Shown here: positions 19,294-26,916 of the stretch, in pieces
Position numbering within the stretch: the stretch's first letter is position 1
Layout: every line of letters starts with the position of its first letter
Assembly: GCF_900177345.1 (NCBI RefSeq)
Contig: NZ_FWZT01000014.1
Span: 62,001-126,000 of the forward strand
Direction: 5' to 3'
Source of the DNA: Pseudobacteriovorax antillogorgiicola
GTDB lineage: Bacteria > Bdellovibrionota_B > Oligoflexia > Oligoflexales > Oligoflexaceae
Length of the DNA stretch: 64,000 bases
Translations under genes and position numbers: made by a program
Notes under the pieces: model-generated
Told to the model about the DNA's origin: nothing
Seen by the model: the letters and a program-made list of their open reading frames with translations, nothing else
The model's database searches: none

Positions 19294-20703
19294 ATGTCCA
19301 CTATCCTCAAGTCATCTAACTTTGTTGATCCTCAGTACCTCACGTGTTTGCGTTCCTATTGGAATGGCCAAATCGAAACTAGCAAAAAGCAAATCGTTAA
19401 AGGAATTTCGTCTGCAAAGAACCCAGGCGTGGACTTACTTCTGTACCGACTTTGGATTGAGCTAGCTGCGCAGGAGCGTGACTCTACCACTCTGAATATG
19501 CTTAAGGCTCACTTGAATAAATTAGCGGATGAGTCAGAAGACTATAAATCAATCTACTACTCATTGATTGCCCTTGTTCATTTTGAGCTGGATGAAATTG
19601 AAGCAGCCGAGCTCATGATTAATAGCCTTGATGCGGAGAAGCATAATCTATATTTTTGCGAACTCAGGTTTTGGTTAACTACAAGGGATTTGGAGCAAAA
19701 TCCGGATGAATCTTGGCTATTTCAATTCAAAACAATCGATTATGTGGTGATAGAAAAAGTTGCTCGGTACTTTGCAACAAATAGTGCGTACGATCGGTCG
19801 TTGGGGGTTTGTCATGCTGCTGAGAAAGCTTATGCGAAATCACATTTGGATAAGCAAATTCAGTTGCAGCTCATCATGAAGCTGGGTTGTTGGAAGGATG
19901 CTTTAGAGGCTTCTGATTTTCTTCATAAAAAATTCCCACAAAATCCAAGCTTTCTTCTTGATGCTGGTTATGCATCATTCCAACTCAAAAAGTATAAAGA
20001 CGCAGTTGACTACCTTGAAATGGGAAAAGGAGTTTCTTACGAGCAAGATCCAGATATCCTTAACCTACTAGGTCACTCCTATGTTGAGCTTTTTAAGCAA
20101 AGTCATAAAGAGAGCTACTTCAAGAAAGCGAGCAAGGCCCTTGAAACAAGTATAGATGTGTCACGAGAAATGGGCTTACCAATTGAATATCCTTCGAACC
20201 AGAAAATGAGGCTATTGAAAATGAAAGGACATAATGTGGAAATTACAGGGCGATTCTGGTTGGCAAAGCTCAATGCTCAAAGCTTCGCACAAATTAGAAC
20301 GAAAGGTGAGTCAGACGTTCGTTATCTTAGAAAGCCTCTCGGAGGGCAAGCGCAGCCAGGTGATTTATGCTTCTTCGTTTATGAGGATAAGGTGGATCGA
20401 GATGGGCGCAAAGTTTGGCGACTTGGTGCTCTCTATAAAGTTATTGAAAAACCCGAATGGGATCCTATTCATCGCTATCAGAATCTTCTCTCATTACAGT
20501 TTCTACCAGAAATTGCAGTATCATTAGATATACACGAAGAAGGTCGGAAGGCTGGTGCGGTTCACAACCCTGAAGATCCCAGACGATTCGATGTTTTTGA
20601 AATTGATCAATCCGGCTTTGATGTGATTATAGATAATGTTTGTGAAGCTTTAGGGGAAGATGATCAATTATCCCGTACTCTGACGCAACTTAGAAGCGCC
20701 TAA
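19294..20703 (+). CDS. TPR protein with a C-terminal EVE/PUA-like domain
   Basis: Cytoplasmic protein of about 469 residues. The first 300 residues are helical repeats of TPR type (for example PSFLLDAGYASFQLKKYKDA followed by DILNLLGHSYVEL). From about residue 315 the character changes: RFWLAKLNAQSFAQIR, then PGDLCFFVYED, then a strand GALYKVIEKPEWDP and LLSLQFLPEIAVSL. This order (W-x-hydrophobic-K opening, PGDxxFFY, a strand ending in a Pro-rich turn, a final FLPE strand) resembles EVE-like PUA-superfamily domains that read modified bases. The resemblance is by eye. ATG 19294 has GGAGG five bases upstream and is preferred to ATG 19282, which precedes that site. Sixteen bases separate its stop from the next gene. 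Confidence 0.65.
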   Translation: MSTILKSSNFVDPQYLTCLRSYWNGQIETSKKQIVKGISSAKNPGVDLLLYRLWIELAAQERDSTTLNMLKAHLNKLADESEDYKSIYYSLIALVHFELDEIEAAELMINSLDAEKHNLYFCELRFWLTTRDLEQNPDESWLFQFKTIDYVVIEKVARYFATNSAYDRSLGVCHAAEKAYAKSHLDKQIQLQLIMKLGCWKDALEASDFLHKKFPQNPSFLLDAGYASFQLKKYKDAVDYLEMGKGVSYEQDPDILNLLGHSYVELFKQSHKESYFKKASKALETSIDVSREMGLPIEYPSNQKMRLLKMKGHNVEITGRFWLAKLNAQSFAQIRTKGESDVRYLRKPLGGQAQPGDLCFFVYEDKVDRDGRKVWRLGALYKVIEKPEWDPIHRYQNLLSLQFLPEIAVSLDIHEEGRKAGAVHNPEDPRRFDVFEIDQSGFDVIIDNVCEALGEDDQLSRTLTQLRSA

Positions 20704-20718
20704 AGGTAAGGTGGACCT

Positions 20719-21888
20719 ATGATTAGAGACTCTATCATCATTGCATTCACTGTTTTGCTATCCACAGCCATGTATGGGCAAGAGGCAGTTCCAGGAATGG
20801 GACAGGGCTATGCTGTCGTTGAAGGTAAAGACTTTGCGATGAAACCACCAGCAGGCTGGGAAGTCGCTAAGGAGATCAATGGTGCGTCTCTATTTTTTCA
20901 AGCGCCTGATATCGAGGGAGATATCTATCGTCGTAATATCCGTGTCATGTCTTTTAGCGGGCCTCGCTATCTTGATGATGTTTCCTTTGAAGAATTTGCC
21001 AAAGAAATTCAGGAGAACTCGTCCAAAATTTCGAATGCTTTGAAGAGCTATCAGATACGAGACTTAACACCAGTCGACTTATCAGCTGAAGTTAAGGGTG
21101 GCCTCTTTTATGCGGACTTCACCCTCAATCAAGTGCCCATGATGCAGATGCATATTCTGGTTTCCTCCGCGGAACATCACTTTCTGATGACCTATACAGA
21201 TACCCGGGAACGATTTGAAAATACGAGCAATGGGCTTTTAGATGAGGCTTACCAGTCCATGCAGTCTGTTCGCATTAAGACTAAACCGCCCGCGAGAACA
21301 GATTTTGCTCTTAAGATTGGTATTGGAGTCACACTTGTAGTTGTTTCATTCATATCGGTGACTGTTTTCCGTCGACATCGAGTTAAACAGCTAGGTCATG
21401 GACTGGATGAGTATGGGGAGGACGAGGATGCTGTTGAACCCACTCAGAAAGTTGAAGAAGAGGCAACTCACTTAGAGGCAGATGGAGAGGCGTGGAGTGA
21501 TGACGAACCGCCTAAAAGTGATATATCGACAGATGGGTGGCATGATGAAGAGGCTCCTAAAAGCGAAATTGTTGCCGATGAGTGGAAGGATGAGGAGCCG
21601 GCGAAAGCCGATCCGGTAGCGGACGAATGGCAAGACGAAGAGATGCCCAAGAGCGAGGTCATCGCCGATGATTGGAAAGACGAAGCGCCCACCAAAAATG
21701 ATGTTGTAGCGGATGATTGGCAGGATGAGGAAGTCGCTCCGGTAGAGGATACTAAAGCCAAAAAACCAAAACGTGAGAAGAAGCCTAAAAAAGCAAAGAA
21801 GAAGAAAAATATCTACGATTTGGATGAAGAAGACGAAGCGGCACTAGGTGGTGATGACGACGATTCCGATGGCTGGAAAATAAGTTAA
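20719..21888 (+). CDS. Single-pass membrane protein with 15-residue acidic Trp repeats
   Basis: Signal peptide (residues 1-21, cleavage near MYGQ), then a periplasmic domain of about 170 residues opening with GKDFAMKPPAGWEVAK, which resembles PsbP/DcrB-type folds. A transmembrane segment at about 196-214 is followed by basic residues (RRHRVK), placing the rest in the cytoplasm. From residue 255 there are about six copies of a 15-residue unit of the form ADEWxDEExPKSEVV, then a Lys-rich run (KKPKREKKPKKAKKKK) and an acidic end with a final GWKIS. The repeats are at 21481-21750. Likely last gene of the 16.3-21.9 kb block. Function unknown; the tail looks like a docking or phase-separating linker. 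Confidence 0.7.
   Translation: MIRDSIIIAFTVLLSTAMYGQEAVPGMGQGYAVVEGKDFAMKPPAGWEVAKEINGASLFFQAPDIEGDIYRRNIRVMSFSGPRYLDDVSFEEFAKEIQENSSKISNALKSYQIRDLTPVDLSAEVKGGLFYADFTLNQVPMMQMHILVSSAEHHFLMTYTDTRERFENTSNGLLDEAYQSMQSVRIKTKPPARTDFALKIGIGVTLVVVSFISVTVFRRHRVKQLGHGLDEYGEDEDAVEPTQKVEEEATHLEADGEAWSDDEPPKSDISTDGWHDEEAPKSEIVADEWKDEEPAKADPVADEWQDEEMPKSEVIADDWKDEAPTKNDVVADDWQDEEVAPVEDTKAKKPKREKKPKKAKKKKNIYDLDEEDEAALGGDDDDSDGWKIS
21481..21750 (+). repeat. 45-bp in-frame tandem repeats (about six units)
   Basis: Encodes units beginning with W: WSDDEPPKSD, WHDEEAPKSE, WKDEEPAKAD, WQDEEMPKSE, WKDEAPTKND and WQDEEVAPVE, each 15 residues from Trp to Trp. The DNA copies have diverged at third positions, so the repeat is old and kept by selection on the protein rather than a recent slippage product. 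Confidence 0.8.
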
Positions 21889-21983
21889 GCGGCGAAATGG
21901 CCAACTACCAGGCTCCCTAACATGCTAAAAAGACACTATTTGCATATAGATTTCCAAAATCAACAAAATCTCTAAAAACTCAG

Positions 21984-22012
21984 TTGACAGAAAAATCTGT
22001 ATCTGCGATAAG
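21984..22012 (+). promoter_or_regulatory. Promoter of tRNA-Val
   Basis: TTGACA at 21984-21989, a 17-base spacer and GATAAG at 22007-22012, about 65 bases before the tRNA. The -35 is perfect, the -10 four of six. Confidence 0.5.
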
Positions 22013-22078
22013 CAGAGTCCTCGATGCAGTAGGCACTTGCCAGGTGCAGCGAGAAAGTCATCTTACGATGATGTAAGT

Positions 22079-22155
22079 GGGGATATAGCTCAGCTGGTTA
22101 GAGCACCTGCCTTACAAGCAGGGGGTCTCCTGTTCGAATCAGGATATCCCCACCA
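22079..22155 (+). tRNA. tRNA-Val (anticodon UAC)
   Basis: A full cloverleaf: acceptor GGGGATA at 22079-22085 pairs with TATCCCC at 22145-22151, followed by discriminator A and encoded CCA (22153-22155). The anticodon stem is CCTGC/GCAGG with loop CTTACAA, anticodon TAC at 22113-22115. The D arm (AGCTCAGCTGGTTAGAGC) and T arm (TGTTCGAATCA) are canonical. Single gene with its own promoter and terminator. Confidence 0.97.
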
Positions 22156-22161
22156 CTAACT

Positions 22162-22193
22162 AAAAAAGCCTCGGTTTAAACCGAGGCTTTTTT
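22162..22193. terminator. Bidirectional rho-independent terminator between tRNA-Val and dabA
   Basis: An almost perfect palindrome with AAGCCTCGG and CCGAGGCTT arms around GTTTAAAC, flanked by A6 on the left and T6 on the right. It can end both the rightward tRNA transcript and the leftward dabBA transcript. Confidence 0.9.
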
Positions 22194-22203
22194 AGTTTCA
22201 GCT

Positions 22204-24720
22204 CTAAACCTTCCGGTACATGCCTCCTCGGGTTCTGCGGAAAACACTACCATCGCTGGACTCAATTCTCAAGAGATGCAACCACTCGTGGTCAACTAAC
22301 TCTCGAACCGCCTCATGTCTTTCAATAATCGATTCGATAGCATCTTCAGGAGCTTCAATATAAACCGATAAACGGAGTGGTTCGTGAGTTAATGACTCCC
22401 CATCGGATATAGATTCATAGGCCAAGCCGATTCTTAAGTCGCCACCGTTGCCCTCGACGACCCCACTTTCTCCAGTGATATTGTGCAATGTCTTACGGCC
22501 AGCACCATAGTAATTGGGAAGGGCGACGGAGCCGTAGTACTGCATGTTTATCCAATTTGTTACAATCATTGGAGCTGTCATGATTCCTTCGAGGATCTTG
22601 AAACTATCGTCTGCTTGCCAGTCATAGTCATGGAGGAAAGCCCTGCTTCCTAGGTTGATGCTCGCGGTTCGATCACGGGGGGCAATGATAAAACATGCAT
22701 TGCCTGCCAGGCCCCACTCGGGACGAATCTCAGACCAATTATCCGCGCGTCGCCCGGTTTGTGGGTCTAGTACATCAGAACGAGCTGTTTGCCGCTCCTT
22801 TGAAGTTTGCATTGAGGCTTTATGAAGAGTTTTTCGAACTTTGCGAAGATCATTGTGATACAGGGCAGGAATCTTCTCTTCGTCAAGGAGATAGACTTTA
22901 TCTGTCACTGTTTCATGCACAGCGGGAACAAAGCGTGTTTCGCGAGGAATGTCAATTCCCTGTTCACGCAAGCCCCCGCGAATTTGCTCATCATTAAGCA
23001 GAGCAGTCATAAATCGGGCATTGATATCCCCCGCATGGCCTCCACAGGCACCGCAGTCTAGGGCCGACGCTAGGGCGTTGTTGGTGGTCGTTGCACCATG
23101 GCCACAAAGAATCACCAGTCGACCGAAGTCTCTTGTTAGCCCCATACTTTTCAGGACTGTTAAGCACCGACTAACTTTCTCGGTCAGGGTAAGAGCTTGT
23201 CCATCGTGAGTTTGGGCCGTTTTGATGCATGGCTCTGTTTCATTGGAGGAGAAACGAGCCGGTGTGTCTTGGCCAGTAATCCTTGCTGCAAGAGTTTTCC
23301 ATGTTCGTAGAATCAAGTTACCAACGGCTAGTATTCCAAATAGCTCAACGTATAAAAACGAAGCTAACGATGCTTTGCGGAAGTTCTTAAAATAGCTGAA
23401 GATGTACATGAGCTCAAAGCGCTTCGCATGACTTAGCTCAGAACTTTGCTTTTTTGGGGATTCTACCAGTTTGTAGGCAGGAGCGATCAGAGCTGGTAAG
23501 CGATGACCTTCGCAAGCCTCATGGGATCGATGGAAGTCAATAGGAGCACCAAAAAAACCGGCAAAACCCATGGTCTGGAACTCATCAGAAACTTTCTCAA
23601 TGCGACGGCGAATCATTTCAGATCGAACGTCGATGCAAAGTGCGATTTTATAGGGAGCTTGAGCCCGAGAGCTTGCAACAAGTTGCTTACCTATTTGCTT
23701 GCTCACTCGTCTCTGGTAGGAGAATTCCAGAGCTAATTGCCAGACATAGGGCACAAGGTGAAACGACTGAGGGGCTTGAATCTCTTGATCTATTTCATTG
23801 AAACTATGAGCCCAACTATCTGCCTGAGACGGATATCGCTCCGAAAATTCTTGGAATACGGCGTAGTCGTAGATGATGCGGACAGCCAAGAACTCTACAA
23901 GCCTTGCTTGAAAGGAAACCTCATATCCTAGATCTCGTTGCCACTCCAGATACTTGAACTGAGACGACCACCCAATCATGCTGGCAAGGAGCCTTTGCAG
24001 ATAGGCATACTGTCCGAAAGGGCTTTCGATTCCTAGAGCTATTAAAATGTTGGAGATAGCATCTTCAGGTCCTGATTTCAGGAACCTTTGAACAGTTTTC
24101 GGGAATGACGGAAGGCCAGAGTGGATCATTGCTTTGTCGAAACGTTGAGCTTCAAACCAGCCCTCCCAAAATGATCCCGATTGCCATGGGTAACGGACGT
24201 TTGCTTGATGGCTATCAAAATAACCAGCACAATATTTGCTTAGATCTTCAATGACAAGTTGATGGATATCCTGGTCTTCTTTTAGGCTTTCTGCAAAACT
24301 AAGAAATGTTCGGGACGCTTCTTGAGTGTTTTGCGTGAGTTCGTGAAACTCACCTGCAGCTTCGGGGATCTCTGGCCACTGCTGCCTCGCCTGTTCAAGG
24401 GCCGATTGAAGCGCCTTCTCGGAAATATCCCCTGCCCTGTACCGCTGTTGATAGTAGGCTAAAGGCATAAATAGAGACTGGTGAAAAACAGCCTCCAGTT
24501 CATAAAACACATCATTGATATGTTTATCTCGTTTAAACCAGAAGGGGTTTACGGCAACCGAATTTTGTAATGGCCATACCGGTGTAGCAAGCTTAAGGCT
24601 TTCGTCTAATGGGTTCATTTTCACAGTATCTTCTTCTACAGGCTCATGGCTCTGTTTGTAGCTGAGCCGCGGGTGAGTTCGTCTCCCTGAAGGTCGGGCG
24701 TCTCCGTGAATTATTTTCAT
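22204..24720 (-). CDS. dabA: DabA (DUF2309), inorganic-carbon uptake subunit
   Basis: Carbonic-anhydrase-like partner of the DAB energy-coupled inorganic carbon pump, which hydrates CO2 to bicarbonate on the cytoplasmic side. The zinc site of the characterised Halothiobacillus DabA2 (C351, D353, H524, C539) is matched by C364 and D366 in ALCIDVRSE, H543 in CGHGATTTNN and C558 in LDCGACGGHAG (numbering from the upstream ATG at 24726); the H-to-C spacing of 15 is identical. WPLQNSVAVNPFW near the N terminus is a family hallmark. The ATG at 24720 is seven bases after AAGGA and is preferred over ATG 24726. Follows dabB closely; the two form one operon. Confidence 0.93.
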   Translation of the reverse strand: MKIIHGDARPSGRRTHPRLSYKQSHEPVEEDTVKMNPLDESLKLATPVWPLQNSVAVNPFWFKRDKHINDVFYELEAVFHQSLFMPLAYYQQRYRAGDISEKALQSALEQARQQWPEIPEAAGEFHELTQNTQEASRTFLSFAESLKEDQDIHQLVIEDLSKYCAGYFDSHQANVRYPWQSGSFWEGWFEAQRFDKAMIHSGLPSFPKTVQRFLKSGPEDAISNILIALGIESPFGQYAYLQRLLASMIGWSSQFKYLEWQRDLGYEVSFQARLVEFLAVRIIYDYAVFQEFSERYPSQADSWAHSFNEIDQEIQAPQSFHLVPYVWQLALEFSYQRRVSKQIGKQLVASSRAQAPYKIALCIDVRSEMIRRRIEKVSDEFQTMGFAGFFGAPIDFHRSHEACEGHRLPALIAPAYKLVESPKKQSSELSHAKRFELMYIFSYFKNFRKASLASFLYVELFGILAVGNLILRTWKTLAARITGQDTPARFSSNETEPCIKTAQTHDGQALTLTEKVSRCLTVLKSMGLTRDFGRLVILCGHGATTTNNALASALDCGACGGHAGDINARFMTALLNDEQIRGGLREQGIDIPRETRFVPAVHETVTDKVYLLDEEKIPALYHNDLRKVRKTLHKASMQTSKERQTARSDVLDPQTGRRADNWSEIRPEWGLAGNACFIIAPRDRTASINLGSRAFLHDYDWQADDSFKILEGIMTAPMIVTNWINMQYYGSVALPNYYGAGRKTLHNITGESGVVEGNGGDLRIGLAYESISDGESLTHEPLRLSVYIEAPEDAIESIIERHEAVRELVDHEWLHLLRIESSDGSVFRRTRGGMYRKV

Positions 24721-24739
24721 GACCATTCCTTCTATAAAA

Positions 24740-26254
24740 TCAAATGGGGGAATTTGTCGAATAATCTTTTGGGAAAAACCTAGCCAAATATCTTGAACTT
24801 ATTTGCCCTGCGTAGCCTGCGTTCCATAGGTGGAGATAAATACGCTTCCAGAAAGGAGTACGCGGATCAAATAGCCGACCACTGATCCAAAACCCAGCTG
24901 CGAACATGGCAAATGATAGGTATACAAGGCTGAGTTGAGTAAGGATGAACTCGCTTGTTAAGACCACTGACGGCACAGTTCCTTCTAGGAAAATCACCAT
25001 AGCCTCTTCGAGTTTAGCATAGGCAAATATTGCTGCGGCCATGAGCGTAGTGATTGCAAGTAGTAGCTTACCTGTACTGACGACACTGGGAGCTGTGAAG
25101 ACGTTTTGGGCTAAAGACAGCATCATGATAGCCCCATAGGTGAAGAGAGCAATATAGTTACCATCTTGATAGATACTGCCAGCATATATGATCACAAAGC
25201 CAACGCTGATAGCGGCGCCACTGAGTAAAGGTGAAGGCACCTTAAGTTTTAATCCAGACTTCTTCGCTTCTTCGATGAGGTGCCCCGTGGAGAGAAATGC
25301 ATGGGCTTTGTAGAAGCTGTGGGCGATGATGTGGAACAAAGCCATCCCGTAGGCTCCCAGGCCACAGGCAAAAATCATGATCCCCATCTGGCTAATCGTC
25401 GAGAACGCCAGCTTCTTCTTAATATTGTTCTGAGTCACCATGACTAAGGAGCCATAAACCGCGGTGAATGCTCCCGAGATCAATAGGACGCCATGTGCGA
25501 TTTGATTTCCGTCGAGGAGGGGGCTGAAGCGAATGATCAGAAAACCGCCAGCATTAATCACTCCAGCATGCATGAGGGCCGAGATTAATGTTGGAGTTTC
25601 CATGGTTTCTGGAAGCCAAAGATGAAATGGTAATTGAGCGGACATTGTGAGGGCCGCAAAGCTAAGAAGAATGCCGATGGTAGTGCCTGTTAGTGCCATC
25701 TCGGACGTCATTTTTTGGTTCGCTGTGGCGAATAGGTCTTGTAGGTCCGAGGAGCCGAGGTTTGTGTAGGCCATTACCACAGCGATAATTAAGCATAGGT
25801 CTCCGAGCCGCGTGATCACTTGACGTTTGCGCGCTGCAAGGAGTGCATTCGGCCGTTCCGGGTAGTAGCGAAGCAACTTGTTCAGGCTGTAGCTGGTCAG
25901 CATCCACATGATGGCCAGCATGAGTAGGTTATTGGCTAGGATTAACAGCGAAACAAAAACAATCAGGCCAAGCATATGCTTATAGAAGAAGCTTTGCCTG
26001 CTATCGCCATCAAGATATCGAATTCCATAGTGTCCAATGGCAACGCCTAAGATCGAAACCATGAGAAATATTGGAGATGATAAGGAGTCGAAGCGAAGGG
26101 TGAGAGACAGATCGAAGCTTGCTAGCTTGAACCCCAAAACTTCGATAAAGCTAGGGCCATAGTGAAGAGTGAACACCAGCATGAAGGTGCTAATAAGGAG
26201 AAGTGACCACAGCATGGCAAGCGTTCCTAGTATGCTGACTCGATCCTTGCCCAT
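24740..26254 (-). CDS. dabB: DabB, NuoL/MrpA-like cation-conducting membrane subunit
   Basis: A polytopic membrane protein (about 13-14 hydrophobic segments) of the proton-conducting membrane transporter family that includes NuoL, MrpA and DabB. The conserved core HLWLPETMETPTLISALMHAG is the antiporter-family region with the Lys/His relay. With a DUF2309 gene immediately downstream this is DabB, expected to power DabA with the proton or cation gradient. The longest frame begins at 26338, but the ATG at 26254 is preceded by GAAGGAGAGG with ideal spacing and the membrane segments start just after it; the protein is then about 504 residues. The region 26255-26599 is shared with a divergent wHTH gene. 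Confidence 0.93.
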   Translation of the reverse strand: MGKDRVSILGTLAMLWSLLLISTFMLVFTLHYGPSFIEVLGFKLASFDLSLTLRFDSLSSPIFLMVSILGVAIGHYGIRYLDGDSRQSFFYKHMLGLIVFVSLLILANNLLMLAIMWMLTSYSLNKLLRYYPERPNALLAARKRQVITRLGDLCLIIAVVMAYTNLGSSDLQDLFATANQKMTSEMALTGTTIGILLSFAALTMSAQLPFHLWLPETMETPTLISALMHAGVINAGGFLIIRFSPLLDGNQIAHGVLLISGAFTAVYGSLVMVTQNNIKKKLAFSTISQMGIMIFACGLGAYGMALFHIIAHSFYKAHAFLSTGHLIEEAKKSGLKLKVPSPLLSGAAISVGFVIIYAGSIYQDGNYIALFTYGAIMMLSLAQNVFTAPSVVSTGKLLLAITTLMAAAIFAYAKLEEAMVIFLEGTVPSVVLTSEFILTQLSLVYLSFAMFAAGFWISGRLFDPRTPFWKRIYLHLWNAGYAGQISSRYLARFFPKDYSTNSPI

Positions 26255-26356
26255 AACCTCTCCTTCACTGTAGTCTATTTGGCTTACTCTGTCTCGGCTC
26301 TTATGATAGCGAATTTGGTGACATAAATCGAATTTCATGAAACACTATTCACGAAA

Positions 26357-26371
26357 AATATGTCGTATATT
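26357..26371. promoter_or_regulatory. Candidate operator dyad between dabB and the wHTH gene
   Basis: AATAT at 26357-26361 and ATATT at 26367-26371 flank GTCGT. It lies about 100 bases upstream of the preferred dabB start and 230 upstream of the wHTH gene, in an otherwise AT-rich stretch. A near-repeat GGTATCGGTATG follows at once. Nothing else is recognised in 26255-26599. Confidence 0.3.
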
Positions 26372-26599
26372 GGTATCGGTATGCTAACGGTTTTCTTTAG
26401 AAAAACCAAGTAGAATCAGTGATTTGTGCTAAGGTTTGTGAATTGCTGGGAAAACTTGCCTTAGGGCCAGGACAGATACGGCTCAAGGGCGCATAGACAG
26501 CAAGGTTTTCGGGCTGCTATTCAAGAAACTTGCATAGCGGTTCGAAAAGCATTTTAGTAGAGCCTACACTAGCCAGATTGACTATAAGAGCGATCCAAG

Positions 26600-26881
26600 A
26601 TGACCGAAAAAAGCAATAAATGGACATTCCTTACAAACCACGCCCACGTGTTCATATGCCTGGCCCGAGAACCTCAGGTCACCCTCCGTGACGTTGCTCT
26701 TCAAGTGGGCATAACCGAGCGAGCGGTGCAAAGAATCGTTGCCGATCTTGAGGATGGCGGCTACATCGTGCGTACCAAGGATGGCAGAACGAATCGCTAC
26801 CGCCTGTCCATGAGCAAAAAATTGAGGCACCCAGTAGAAAGAAACTGCACTCTTCGTGAACTCATCGATCTTATCAAATAA
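26600..26881 (+). CDS. Small winged-helix DNA-binding protein
   Basis: A 93-residue wHTH. Residues about 28-75 read as helix-turn-helix then wing: VTLRDVALQVGITERAVQRIV, LEDGGYIVRTKDGRTNRYRLS, the MarR/ArsR-like arrangement also seen in GntR- and Rrf2-like minimal regulators. No effector domain is present. It is divergent from dabB, so regulation of the DAB genes is possible but unproven. There is no convincing ribosome site before ATG 26600, and TATAAG lies about 12 bases upstream, so a leaderless transcript is conceivable. Convergent with mltF. Confidence 0.75.
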   Translation: MTEKSNKWTFLTNHAHVFICLAREPQVTLRDVALQVGITERAVQRIVADLEDGGYIVRTKDGRTNRYRLSMSKKLRHPVERNCTLRELIDLIK

Positions 26882-26916
26882 GAGTGGCCTGGGCTGCTAA
26901 TTCTCTACATTCCAAG

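Noticed and set aside
21481-21750. Tandem repeat considered as a CRISPR-like array
   Set aside because: In frame, no unique spacers, units contiguous and coding.
26255-26599. Possible small gene or riboswitch between dabB and the wHTH gene
   Set aside because: No conserved riboswitch elements or convincing coding frame; only a short dyad is visible.
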